DNA of 64,000 nucleotides from Rhodoplanes azumiensis. GTDB taxonomy: Bacteria; Pseudomonadota; Alphaproteobacteria; Rhizobiales; Xanthobacteraceae. The DNA is taken from contig NZ_JBHUIW010000004.1 of assembly GCF_042682915.1 (NCBI RefSeq), positions 193,176 to 257,175 on the forward strand. Direction: 5' to 3'. The notes under the pieces were generated by a model that was given only the letters and a program-made list of their open reading frames with translations, was not told the origin of the DNA and did not search any database. This document shows, one piece after another, positions 17,835-26,630 of the stretch; the stretch's first letter is position 1; each line of letters opens with the position of its first letter. The position numbers and the translations under genes are program-made.

Positions 17835-19082
17835 TCAGCCCTGCTTGAGGGTTGCCCACAGGCTCTCGTTCGAACCCCTCCCGGACCACAGCCAGCCCCA
17901 CAGGCCGCAGGCTGCGGCCGTCACGACCGGCGGGGCGATCCAGTCCCACACGGTCGTGGTCGCCGGCAGCCGGACCGCGGTACTGGCCGCCTTGAAGCCG
18001 CCGCCCGCGAAATCGGCCGGGTTCTCGCCGCCGAGGCTCGCCGGCAACGTCAGGGTGACGTGCTCGACCAGTCCGAGGGCCAGCGCGAGAACCGCGAGGG
18101 CGATCAGGCCGGCGAGCAGTCCCTGGATCAGCATCTCGACCGCGATCTGTCGGCGGACCTGCGTCTCGGTCCAGCCCAGCACCCGCAGGACGGCGATCTC
18201 GCGGCGACGCTCCGCCGCCACGCCGAGCACCAGCATGGCGCTGAGCGCAAGCGCCACGGCCGCCCCGACCGCGACCACGACCGGACCGAACCGGCCGATC
18301 GTCTGCGACACGCCGCCGAACAGCTGCAGCATCGTGCCGGGCGAGACGACGGAGGCGCGCGGCATCCACCCGGCGATCCGCTGCTTCACGTCCTCGGTCG
18401 CACCGATGTCGCCGACCTTGAGGAAGACCTGGTTGACGAGCCCGGGCCGCAGGCCGGCGAGCGACCGGGCGATCTCGACGTCCATGTAGAAGTTGCTCGA
18501 TGCGATCTGGCTGCCGTCCTTGATGTCGACCACGCCGGCCACCGTGAACGGCCTCCCGGCGATCTCGACCGTGCCGCCCGGCGCCAGCCGATAGAAGGCG
18601 CCGTAGTGCCGCTCGACGAGCAGCTCGTGCTTCCCCGGCTCCGGCAGCCGGCCCTGGTACAGCCAGTCACGCACCCGCGCCGGACCGAGGGCCGCCGTGG
18701 TCGTGTCGAGCGGAATGCCGCTGATCGAGTAGAAGCGTCCGGCCCCGAGGTTCCACAGCAGCACGAAGCCGCCGGCCTGCGTGACGCCCGGCTCCCTGGC
18801 GAGACGGTCGAACTCCTCCGGCGCGATCGGCTGCGCCGAGTACGGCAGCATCACGCCCATGTCCTTCGGGACGGCGCTCTGGACGGCGCTCCGCTGCACG
18901 ATCAGGTCGGCGCCGAGGCTGCGGAACGGAACCGTCGCCACGTCGGCGAAGGAGCGACCGAGGACGCCGAGCAGCACGACCAGGGCGGCGGCCAAAGCGA
19001 GGCCGCCGACCAGCAGGAGCGTTCGCCGCCAGCGCCAGGTGATCTCGCCGACGAGATAGCGCCAGTGCACGACCGTGGCCAT
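17835..19082 (-). CDS. FtsX/MacB-type ABC permease (first of two in the operon)
   Basis: A 415-aa permease: an N-terminal helix (LLLVGGLALAAALVVLLGVLG), a periplasmic MacB_PCD-like domain of about 220 residues, then three helices with the FtsX motif AERRREIAVLRVLGWTETQVRR on the cytoplasmic loop. It begins one base after the stop of the thioredoxin-like gene. It differs clearly from the permease at 20178-21422, so the ATPase between them probably serves a heterodimer, as LolC/LolE share LolD. Substrate unknown. Confidence 0.87.
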   Translation of the reverse strand: MATVVHWRYLVGEITWRWRRTLLLVGGLALAAALVVLLGVLGRSFADVATVPFRSLGADLIVQRSAVQSAVPKDMGVMLPYSAQPIAPEEFDRLAREPGVTQAGGFVLLWNLGAGRFYSISGIPLDTTTAALGPARVRDWLYQGRLPEPGKHELLVERHYGAFYRLAPGGTVEIAGRPFTVAGVVDIKDGSQIASSNFYMDVEIARSLAGLRPGLVNQVFLKVGDIGATEDVKQRIAGWMPRASVVSPGTMLQLFGGVSQTIGRFGPVVVAVGAAVALALSAMLVLGVAAERRREIAVLRVLGWTETQVRRQIAVEMLIQGLLAGLIALAVLALALGLVEHVTLTLPASLGGENPADFAGGGFKAASTAVRLPATTTVWDWIAPPVVTAAACGLWGWLWSGRGSNESLWATLKQG

Positions 19083-19083
19083 G

Positions 19084-19489
19084 TCAGTCCGCCGTCTCGC
19101 CGAGCGCGGCTCTCAGGGCGGCTTCGAGATCGGCCGCACTCCACTGGCCGTTCATCCCCATCGGATTGCCTGCCGCGGCCGGAAAATTCACGAATTCGAC
19201 GGTGCGGCCATCCGGGCGCTTGAACGCCTTGCCGCCGTCGATCAGCACGACGATCGGGATGTGCCCCTTGAGCCCCACCGCCTTCAACCGCTTCTCGCCG
19301 TCCGGCGCCTCGATGTCCATCTCGACGACGCGGATGCGGCCGGCGTAGCGCGCGAGAACCTCCCGGACCGGCTCCAGCGCCTTGCGGACCGGCCAGTGGC
19401 CCATCGCCAGAATCTCGACGACCGGCTGCGCCGCCAGCACCGGGCGCACATGGACTGCCGCCGCGGCGACGATCAGGGCGAGTGCGGTC

Positions 19490-19503
<14 letters not shown>
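19084..19503 (-). CDS. Secreted thioredoxin-like protein without a CxxC motif
   Basis: A 139-aa protein with a twin-arginine-like/Sec signal (MPTRRTALALIVAAAAVHVRPVLA). The mature part reads like a thioredoxin fold: VEILAMGHWPVRKALEPVREVLARY, then VVEMDIEAPDGEKRLKAVGLKGHIPIVVLIDGG with the cis-Pro region HIPIVVL. The active-site position holds GHWPVRK, with no cysteine anywhere in the protein, so it cannot do dithiol chemistry. It may be a binding or scaffold partner of the exporter. It overlaps the ATPase gene by 14 bases and is followed at once by the permease gene. I do not recognise a named family. Confidence 0.72.
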
Positions 19504-20167
<664 letters not shown>

Positions 20168-20177
20168 GGCGCGTCTC

Positions 20178-21422
20178 TCATTCGCTGCGCAGCAGCGTCC
20201 AGGGATGGGCCGGGGCGCGGGCCGCCATGGCCCAGGCGGCCACGATCGCGACGGCGAGGCCGCCGGCCATCGCGATCACAGCCGTGAGCCAGGGGATCTC
20301 GACCGGGACCGTGACGGTCTGGGTGCGGTCGAGCGTCGCGTCCGGGATGAAGTGGGGGGTCGCGCTGAGATCCCAAGGAAGGTCGATCGTCACCGTGACG
20401 CCGCCGAGCGCCAGCGCGATCGCGGCGGCGAGCACGAGCCCCGCCGTTACCCCGGCGAGCGCCAGGATGGCGTTCTCGACCAGAACCTGATTCCGAACGC
20501 GCTGCCACGGCCAGCCGATCGCCTGCAGGACGGCGAGGTCGCGGCGCCGCTCCTGGACCGTCGAGGCGGTGGCGCGGAACACGAACGCCAGGGCGAAAAG
20601 GCCGATGACCGCCGCGACGATCGCACCCATGCGCTGCGACAGGAACAGCACGCCGCTCAACGCCTCCCGGAACGACAGCTCGCTGGAGACGATGCCCTTC
20701 TTGCCGAGCAGCCCGGTGGTGCCGGCGACGACGTCCTCCAGGCGCTGGCGGTCGACCTTGACCAGCAGCAGGTTCACGTCGTCGGCCCGGAACGGATAGA
20801 GCGCCTGCACCATGGGGGCGCCGGCGGCAAGCTCCTGGGCCGGACGCAGCGGCATGTAGACGTCGGCGCGGGCGACCTTGCCGCCGCGGGCCGCATCGAC
20901 GATGCCGACTACCGGGAAGACAGTTCCGCCGACATCGATCGTCGCGCCCGCCTTGATTCCGTTTTTGGAGGCGAAGTCGCTGTCGAGAACGACGGCTCGA
21001 TCTGCGGGTTTGAGCGCCTTGCCCTCGGTCAGGCGGGAGCCGAGCGATCCGAGCCCGGTCTCACCATCCTCGAGCCCGAGGATCGACTCGTAGTGGTCCG
21101 GCGCAAGCTCCCACATGTAGACGCCGCGCGTGACCGAGATCACACCGTCCAGCTTGGCGATTCCGGCGACCGCGCCGGCGGGCAGGAGCGCGTTCGGGTG
21201 CGGGAAGACGAGCCCTTCGAGCTTCGGCGGCACGTCGCCGGTGAGCTGCACCACCATGTCGGCCCCGACCGTCTCGACCGGCGCTCGGACCGCCTTGGCG
21301 TAAGCGGCGGCGAGCGCCGTCAGGAGAACGGCGGCGAGCACGGCGACGGCGATGCTGGCCGCCGTGACGACGGACCGGCTCCGCCGGAACCGGAGTTCAT
21401 GAAGGGCGTAGGACAGCGACAT
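20178..21422 (-). CDS. FtsX/MacB-type ABC permease (second of two; operon leader)
   Basis: A 414-aa permease: N-terminal helix (VVTAASIAVAVLAAVLLTALAA), a periplasmic domain of about 220 residues, three C-terminal helices and the cytoplasmic motif QERRRDLAVLQAIGWPWQRVR. The start at 21422 places MSLSYALHELRFRRSRS before the first helix, the usual form; an upstream ATG at 21494 adds an unlikely tail. It is the first gene of the five-gene leftward operon permease - ATPase - Trx-like - permease - MBL protein. Confidence 0.85.
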   Translation of the reverse strand: MSLSYALHELRFRRSRSVVTAASIAVAVLAAVLLTALAAAYAKAVRAPVETVGADMVVQLTGDVPPKLEGLVFPHPNALLPAGAVAGIAKLDGVISVTRGVYMWELAPDHYESILGLEDGETGLGSLGSRLTEGKALKPADRAVVLDSDFASKNGIKAGATIDVGGTVFPVVGIVDAARGGKVARADVYMPLRPAQELAAGAPMVQALYPFRADDVNLLLVKVDRQRLEDVVAGTTGLLGKKGIVSSELSFREALSGVLFLSQRMGAIVAAVIGLFALAFVFRATASTVQERRRDLAVLQAIGWPWQRVRNQVLVENAILALAGVTAGLVLAAAIALALGGVTVTIDLPWDLSATPHFIPDATLDRTQTVTVPVEIPWLTAVIAMAGGLAVAIVAAWAMAARAPAHPWTLLRSE

Positions 21423-21925
21423 GCGTGGAGATCCGACTGGAACGTGTGGTCGCTGGGTGTCCCGCGGCCCCCCGTCGGTGGAGAGAGCGGCCAAGATGCA
21501 CCGGACCGGTTGCTCACTCTTTTCGCGAACGTAAAGTTATGTAAAGGGGAATGTGTGCGCGCGCACGGAGCATCGGGCCTCCGTGCCGGATGTCGGTCTT
21601 GCAGGTTCGAGGACTCGGCCCTGGTCGGCGTGGGGTGGGGCGACGATCGACAGAAATGGTGCCGGAACATCGACATATTTCTATTCATGGCATTCGAAGC
21701 GCATCCCCACGCGGCGTTGCGCACAGCCACGGCATCACGTGGCTCGCGCGGACCGGGTGACGCGGGAGGACTGCGCCCCTTGCCAAGTTTCAGCGTCCCG
21801 GCGAGCAGTGCTTTCGGAGCACTCCGCCGACACTCGGATTCGTTATGGTATGAGGTGAGCCGCGCGCCGAGGTGCCGTCGCGAACGTGGTTGGAATCCGA
21901 GTGACGCGATCACCGGGCATTTGAA
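21423..21925. other. Intergenic region before the exporter operon, no gene seen
   Basis: About 500 bases with lower GC than the flanking genes (AT-rich around 21520-21545 and 21660-21690). No ORF here has a ribosome site or a recognisable product. It must hold the promoter of the leftward exporter operon. Its right edge abuts the IS256-type relic. Confidence 0.4.
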
Positions 21926-22838
21926 GGTACCGTGTCAGGCGGCGCGGTCAATGGGCTGTGCGATGGGTTGCGTGGCGAGGGTCTGCCAGCCGTCGACCTT
22001 GCGCATGTTGATCTGACCGGACGCGAGCAGCGCCCAGAACAGCATGGCGGCGGTTTCAGCGGAGGGCAGCACGGTCTGCGTCTTGATCCGTCGCTTGAAC
22101 TCCTCGTGCAGGCGTTCGATCGCGTTTGTTGTTCGCGCGCTCCTCCATTGGCTCGGCGGCAACAGCGCGAACGTGAACAGACGCTCGCCGGCCTCCTCCA
22201 GGCTGTCGGCGACGGCGCGGCGCTTCAGGCGCCATTTGCGGAGGAACGCTCGGCGGCGCACCTCGATCTCCTCGGAGCTGCTCGCGTAGATCATGTCGGT
22301 GTCGTCGGACGTGATCTCCTCGTGCAGGCGCTCGGGTGCGTGGGCGAGCAGATTGCGATGCTTGTGCACGGTGCAGCGCTGCACCGGCACGCCGCCCCAC
22401 ACGGCGGCGATCGCGGCGTCGAGCCCGGCGGCGCCGTCGACGATCAGGAGTTCGGGCCGCCGCAACCCGCGGCGAATCAGATCGTCGAGCACCGTGCGCC
22501 ACGCCTCGGCGCTCTCGCCGCCCATGCTCCGCGCCGCCAGCAGCACCTTCTGGCCGTCGGCCCGCACGCCCATCACGACCAGCAGCGAGATCGCGGTCGC
22601 CTTGCGGTCGAGCCGCACGCGCACCACCGTGCCGTCCAGGATCACTCTCACGATCGGCTCGCCGGCGAGCGAGCGGGCGTTCCAGGCGTCCCAGTCGCCC
22701 TTCACCTTGCGCCAGGTCCGGCTCACGATGTCCTTGCTCACCGCGCCCCCGAACAGCGTCGTCAGCGCCGGATGAGTCGAGGTTCATCACCCCGGAGACT
22801 GCGCCACCCTCAATTCCAAACACTCCCGTGACGGCACC
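21926..22838 (-). mobile_element. Degenerate IS256-family insertion sequence
   Basis: About 0.9 kb, against 1.3-1.4 kb for intact family members. The core is the truncated transposase gene. Imperfect ends are suggested by GGTACCGTGTC at 21926 and, on the other strand, GGTGCCGTCACGG ending at 22838. No matching target duplication flanks them, so the exact boundaries are tentative. Just inside the right end an ATG opens MNLDSS and is then joined out of frame to mid-transposase sequence, which indicates an internal deletion. Confidence 0.55.
21935..22741 (-). pseudogene. IS256-family transposase, N-terminus deleted
   Basis: About 268 codons remain of a mutator-type (IS256) transposase that is normally about 400. 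The DDE core is visible: the first Asp in RVILDGTVVRV, the second in LLIVDGAAGLDAAI with the conserved VQRCTVHKHRNLLAHAP segment after it, and the Glu in TNAIERLHEEFKRRIKTQ. In the same frame upstream of the GTG at 22741, homology continues for about a dozen codons (LTTLFGGAVSKD) to a stop codon near 22778, so the start and DNA-binding region are missing. It should be inactive. Confidence 0.8.
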
Positions 22839-22936
22839 CTGATCCGCGAATCAGATCGCTCAACATGAGAGTCTATATGCGGGAAGTCATTCACTGGCTT
22901 CGCCGTATCCCGCGCGGAAATGAGCAAGGAGCGAGA

Positions 22937-23344
22937 ATGACTAGCCCAGACCGTGACAACCTCCAGACGGAAACGTTCGAACGTTTGGCCGGCGAGATCG
23001 GGACGCTACTCGCGCAGTTCGGAAAGCACGACAGTCTGCTGGAGACGGGCGACTCCTCGATCTATGGCGACTACTGGGGCTACCCCCAAGTGAAGGTCAC
23101 CATCGCGAACCTCCCGTTGCTGCGCCCCCAAGTCATCGAGAGCCTTCAACACGTCGTCGCGGCGTACCCCGGATGGGAGATCGTGGTCGCCGTTGCTGAT
23201 CGCGAGCATCTCGACGATTGGCCGAGAATGGGATTGGACATCCGTCCTCACGTGATCATCGACGGGCTGCAACGGCAGTATTTTCCAGCCGAATATCAGA
23301 CGATCGAGTACGCGGGCAGCCGCCGCGGCACGGAACAGGATTGA
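22937..23344 (+). CDS. Hypothetical protein (135 aa)
   Basis: I do not recognise this protein. The ATG at 22937 is preceded by AAGGAG and gives 135 aa; upstream ATGs in frame (22865) lack a ribosome site. The sequence is acidic and soluble, with no signal peptide or membrane helix. It contains a hydrophobic core segment (YPGWEIVVAVADREHLDDWPR) and a YGDYWGYPQVKV stretch, resembling small immunity-type or effector-associated proteins in composition only. It lies between an IS relic and the left attachment repeat of the genomic island, so it is just outside the island. Confidence 0.6.
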   Translation: MTSPDRDNLQTETFERLAGEIGTLLAQFGKHDSLLETGDSSIYGDYWGYPQVKVTIANLPLLRPQVIESLQHVVAAYPGWEIVVAVADREHLDDWPRMGLDIRPHVIIDGLQRQYFPAEYQTIEYAGSRRGTEQD

Positions 23345-23646
23345 AGGGAGGAACGGAGGACAGCGAAACGTTGCGACATGCTCACCGCGGCGCCTCGGAG
23401 GCGAACCGCTCAAGAAGCGTACCCCGGAGAAATCTCGATTCCCAGCTCGGCTCGGTCCGCTGGCGGAGGGAGTGTCCGCCGAAACGGCGGTTGCCGCAGT
23501 TCGCCGCGTGACGCCGGTGTTCGTTCATCATATTGATATTGCGACACGATTAGTCCGCACTTGTTCGGGACAGTTCATCACCCTTCACTCGAATCCAGAA
23601 TTGCAGTATGGGTGGATGTATGGGTAGATAACCTCGCGACCGCGGC
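23345..23646. promoter_or_regulatory. Integrase leader region with possible Int arm-binding sites
   Basis: No gene is seen here. Besides the att copy, GTATGGGT occurs twice at 23606-23626 (GTATGGGTGGATGTATGGGTA), 20 bases before the integrase ATG. A similar pair, GTATGGGTAAACGTATGGA, lies at 49475-49493 beside the other end. In the circular form these pairs would flank the core on both sides, as arm-type sites do. This reading is inference. Confidence 0.5.
23461..23474 (+). repeat. Left attachment site (att core copy)
   Basis: TGGCGGAGGGAGTG is identical over 14 bases to the 3' end of tRNA-Ser(GGA) at 49549-49562, in the same orientation. It is followed by a small hairpin, CCGCCG-AAA-CGGCGG (23476-23490), and by the integrase gene. 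A 14-bp match to that exact tRNA end, next to an integrase, is very unlikely by chance. Confidence 0.72.
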
Positions 23647-24897
23647 ATGAAACGACTCACTGCACTGAAGGTGGAGCGCGAGAAGCGCCCCGGCCTCTAT
23701 TCGGATGGCTTAGGTCTATATCTGCAAGTGCGAAGTTCCGGCTCGAAGAGCTGGATTTTCCGTTATCGCGCTGGGAAGAAGCTGCGAGACATGGGGCTCG
23801 GCTCAGTAAACGCCATTGGACTTGCTGAGGCCCGTGAACGTGCTGCCAGATATAGGAATCTGCGGGCCAACGGCATAGACCCGATTGACGACCGCCGGCG
23901 GCAGGAGGCAGCGCAACGCGCCGATGCAGCGCGGGCGCTGACCTTCGAACAGTGCGCCGCGCAGTTCGTCGACGCTCACAAGGCGGGGTGGAAAAACGCC
24001 AAGCATGCCGCTCAGTGGACCGCGACGCTGCAGACGTATGCCTATCCGGTACTCGGTCCGCTGCCTGTCGCGAGTGTGGACACGCCGCTAGTTCTCAAGG
24101 TGCTTGAGCCGATCTGGAATGACAAGACGGAGACGGCGACGCGGGTGCGCGGGCGCATCGAAAGTATTCTCGACTGGGCGCGGGTCCGTGGTTTCCGTGA
24201 CGGTGAGAATCCCGCGAGGTGGCGCGGCCACCTCGACCATCTGCTTCCGAAGCGCAGCAAAGTTGCCGCTGTCAAACACCACGCCGCGCTTCCCTACCGC
24301 GAAATTCCTGCATTCATGGAATTATTGAGGGCAGAACCCAGCCTCGCTGCACGCGCGATGGAGTTCGGGGTCCTGACCGCTGCGCGAACAGGCGAAGTGA
24401 TAGGCGCGCGTTGGAGCGAGATCGACCTAGAAGCCAAGCTCTGGACCATTCCACCGGACCGTATGAAGGCGGGGCGCGAACACCGAGTACCGCTGGCCAC
24501 GCGGGCGGTAACTATTCTGAGTGAGGTCCCAAAAGATCCAGACGCGGAATTCGTGTTTCCGGGCGGTAAGGCAAACCGCCCGCTCAGCAGCATGGCGTTG
24601 CTGATGCTTCTTCGCCGCATGAAACGTGACGATCTCACCGTACACGGGTTCCGCTCTACGTTTCGAGACTGGGCTGCGGAGCAGACCACGTTTCCCGCAG
24701 AGGTGGCTGAGATGGCTCTAGCCCATACCGTTTCTGACAAGGTTGAGGCGGCGTACCGGCGTGGCGACCTGTTCGATAAGCGTCGGGCGCTCGCAACTGC
24801 CTGGGCTGCGTTCTGCCAAAGTAAGCCGGTCCGCCCCCGGGGAGCCTCGAACACGTTTGCCTCGGAATCGGTGCCAGACACGCAAGCTCAGAATTAG
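23647..24897 (+). CDS. Tyrosine-recombinase integrase of the genomic island
   Basis: A 416-aa integrase of the P4-like family. The N-terminal DUF4102-type arm-binding domain is about residues 1-90 (RPGLYSDGLGLYLQVRSSGSKSWIFRY), then a SAM-like core-binding domain, then the catalytic domain. The catalytic R is in TAARTGEVIGARW (about 248), HxxR in HGFRSTFRDW (about 334-337), a further His in ALAHTVSDKVEAAYRRGD, and the nucleophile Tyr about 369. All are present, so the enzyme looks active. It would integrate and excise the island at the tRNA-Ser 3' end. It reads away from the left att copy. Confidence 0.93.
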   Translation: MKRLTALKVEREKRPGLYSDGLGLYLQVRSSGSKSWIFRYRAGKKLRDMGLGSVNAIGLAEARERAARYRNLRANGIDPIDDRRRQEAAQRADAARALTFEQCAAQFVDAHKAGWKNAKHAAQWTATLQTYAYPVLGPLPVASVDTPLVLKVLEPIWNDKTETATRVRGRIESILDWARVRGFRDGENPARWRGHLDHLLPKRSKVAAVKHHAALPYREIPAFMELLRAEPSLAARAMEFGVLTAARTGEVIGARWSEIDLEAKLWTIPPDRMKAGREHRVPLATRAVTILSEVPKDPDAEFVFPGGKANRPLSSMALLMLLRRMKRDDLTVHGFRSTFRDWAAEQTTFPAEVAEMALAHTVSDKVEAAYRRGDLFDKRRALATAWAAFCQSKPVRPRGASNTFASESVPDTQAQN

Positions 24898-25709
24898 CCG
24901 AACTCTCGACGCTCGATCACGTCTACCATTACCTGATCGGAACTTTATTGCTTCGACCAGGCGTAATCAGGTGCTGTCTCGGTGTTGAGCGGGCCACACG
25001 AACGACCACCGGCCCTCCGCCTGGGCGTTCTCTCGTCATGGCTCTGGCCCGAGCCTCAAGGACCCGGACGCGCGGGTCGGCCGCGATCCGGCCGAGGAAC
25101 GTCCGAACTGTTGATCCGCATGCCCGGTCCTGTTTGCGCGTAATCCGGCGGCGCTCAACGAACTGTCGGATCGGCGGAGAAGCCGACGCTTGTTCCTGGT
25201 GAGAGGGGGCCGGCGGAACTCCTCGACGGTGATGTCAGGTATCTCGGCGAGCACGCCCGGGGACACGTCCTTGCGAGCCTCGATCTGGGCGGACGAGCGA
25301 TCGCCCCCGAGCGCCTCGGCCAGACGGCCCCCAGGACCTCAATCTGCCTTTGCACCGGCTGACGCTCGCCGCGCTGGCACCGAACTGCTCGCCCTTTTCC
25401 GGTGCGACACCCCGTCCGCCACGGCTTCAGAACCCGCGTCCGCGGATCGAGAGAAAGGGATAGCGGCATGAATCCCGACCTCCATTCCGGAAGGAAGATT
25501 GAATCATTCCCGCTCGGTCTGGAAAGAACTTCAGTGACGAGAGTAGAATTCTGGTCCGGCGTCGCCTTTCTTGAAAATAGAGGTCAAGTACCTGACGGAG
25601 TCGAGACGTCGTCACTGTCACGGGCGTCGACCTGATCTGTGTCTCTAACCTGGCCCGATTCCATATCAACAAGCCACGCTGGAGTGGCGATATAAAAGGG
25701 CTCAATATT
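24898..25709. other. Gene-poor stretch after the integrase, with an IS630 relic
   Basis: About 800 bases without an intact gene. The middle (about 25080-25469) is a decayed transposase, annotated separately. The remainder, 24898-25080 and 25470-25709, shows no supported coding sequence. The right end is AT-richer and must contain the promoter of the HTH gene at 25710. Confidence 0.5.
25080..25469 (-). pseudogene. Frameshifted IS630-family transposase fragment
   Basis: Pieces of one transposase N-terminus appear in different minus-strand frames. In order they are MPLSLSLDPRTRVLK (from 25469), GEQFGASAASVSRCK, ALGGDRSSAQIEARKD and VLAEIPDITVEEFR. These match the helix-turn-helix and linker of IS630-type transposases (R-x-FGVSxxSVxRW, LGGDRRSxRIEAH, ExPDITLEEL). 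At least two frameshifts separate them, and the DDE catalytic domain is missing, so this is a dead remnant. Confidence 0.6.
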
Positions 25710-25964
25710 ATGTCACAAAAACACACTCTCGAGTCTCGCGGAGCCATGTCGGTCGGCGAGTTCGCCCAGTGGGCGGGGATCGGCCGCACAACCGCCTGGC
25801 GAGAAATACAATACGGTGAGCTGCGTGCGATAAAGGCGAACGCCCGAACACTCGTTACGGTCGATGATGCCCGCCAGTGGCTCGCCTCTCGACCGACCAC
25901 AGCCGAAACTTCTCGGACGGGCGCGGGTAGCCGTGTCGCCTATCGGAGGTCTTCCGATGCCTAA
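25710..25964 (+). CDS. AlpA-like small HTH DNA-binding protein (candidate excisionase)
   Basis: An 84-aa protein with a winged/MerR-like helix-turn-helix of the AlpA/HTH_17 type: MSVGEFAQWAGIGRTTAWREIQYGELRAIKANARTLV... with the typical final DARQWLAS. Such proteins next to an integrase commonly act as recombination-directionality factors or island regulators. AAAGGG lies upstream of the first ATG; an inner ATG at 25746 (MSVGEF) is also possible. The gene overlaps the next one by 8 bases, implying coupled translation. Role inferred from fold and place. Confidence 0.75.
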   Translation: MSQKHTLESRGAMSVGEFAQWAGIGRTTAWREIQYGELRAIKANARTLVTVDDARQWLASRPTTAETSRTGAGSRVAYRRSSDA

Positions 25965-26208
25965 CGGAAACGAACTCATCCGGCGCGACGATACGGATGC
26001 CGTGCGCGAGCAGATCACTGAGTTGTTGCGGCAGGGGTACGAGGTTCGTCGGCCCGGACCACACCATGTAAAGATCGGTCATATCAACTATTTCCCGACA
26101 ACGGGGACGATCACGCTGGATCCGTGTCAACGTCACAAAGATAAGGGATTTGCGGAACTGCTCCGTTTACTTGACAGAACAGTCGCAAGCGCCCGTCCGT
26201 CGTACTGA
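25957..26208 (+). CDS. Small hypothetical protein with HicA-like/dsRBD-like fold
   Basis: An 83-aa protein. GGAGGT lies 7 bases before the ATG, inside the end of the HTH gene. The sequence LLRQGYEVRRPGPHHVKIGHINYFPTTGTITLD resembles the beta-sheet and HH region of HicA-type or small phage RNA-binding proteins, with a following helix (FAELLRLLDRTV). No antitoxin partner is evident downstream, so a toxin role is not supported. Function unknown. Confidence 0.6.
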   Translation: MPNGNELIRRDDTDAVREQITELLRQGYEVRRPGPHHVKIGHINYFPTTGTITLDPCQRHKDKGFAELLRLLDRTVASARPSY

Positions 26209-26630
26209 AGTGAAGAATAGAGACTAAGACATGCAAAATATACTAGTAAAACGGCTTGACATGTGCTATTATTTTTTACATCCTCCCTGAGTTGCAGAAG
26301 ATCGCAATCCAGCGCCAAGACAACGATAATAAAACGTGATTGCGATATACTAGAATTGTCCTTACTTCCTCTTTTTGCCCATTTTTATGACTTTATAAGA
26401 TTTCCGGGCTGGTCGCCTTACCCCTTCCTCGTCGGTCGGTGCAGCCGCCTTAGTCTGATCCATACAGACGCATCGGGACTCAATCATTCCATCCGGCCAC
26501 TTGCGGCAGCGATTCTCTGCGCCAAAGCCAGGCAAACCCGCCCGTGTTCGAAACACGGAACGTTATCTATTTAAATTCAGCAACTTAGACCCGTCCGATC
26601 TCCATTTTCTTCGCGTGCGCCTCCATTTCT
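26209..26630. other. AT-rich intergenic region beside the rep gene, candidate origin
   Basis: About 420 bases with the lowest GC of the window, especially 26220-26400. A perfect palindrome CCGTGTT-CGA-AACACGG lies at 26542-26558, just beyond the 3' end of the HUH-type rep gene. A TTGACA stands at 26255, but no well-spaced -10 follows. A 64-codon minus-strand ORF (26362-26556) has no ribosome site and starts inside the palindrome. A replication origin or nick site is possible; it may also be only a terminator hairpin. Confidence 0.4.

Noticed and set aside
25957..26208. A HicA toxin of a toxin-antitoxin pair
   Set aside because: The fold hint is weak and no HicB-like partner lies on either side.
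26362..26556. A 64-codon basic minus-strand ORF ending KMGKKRK
   Set aside because: Its GTG start lies inside a palindrome, there is no ribosome site and no recognisable family.
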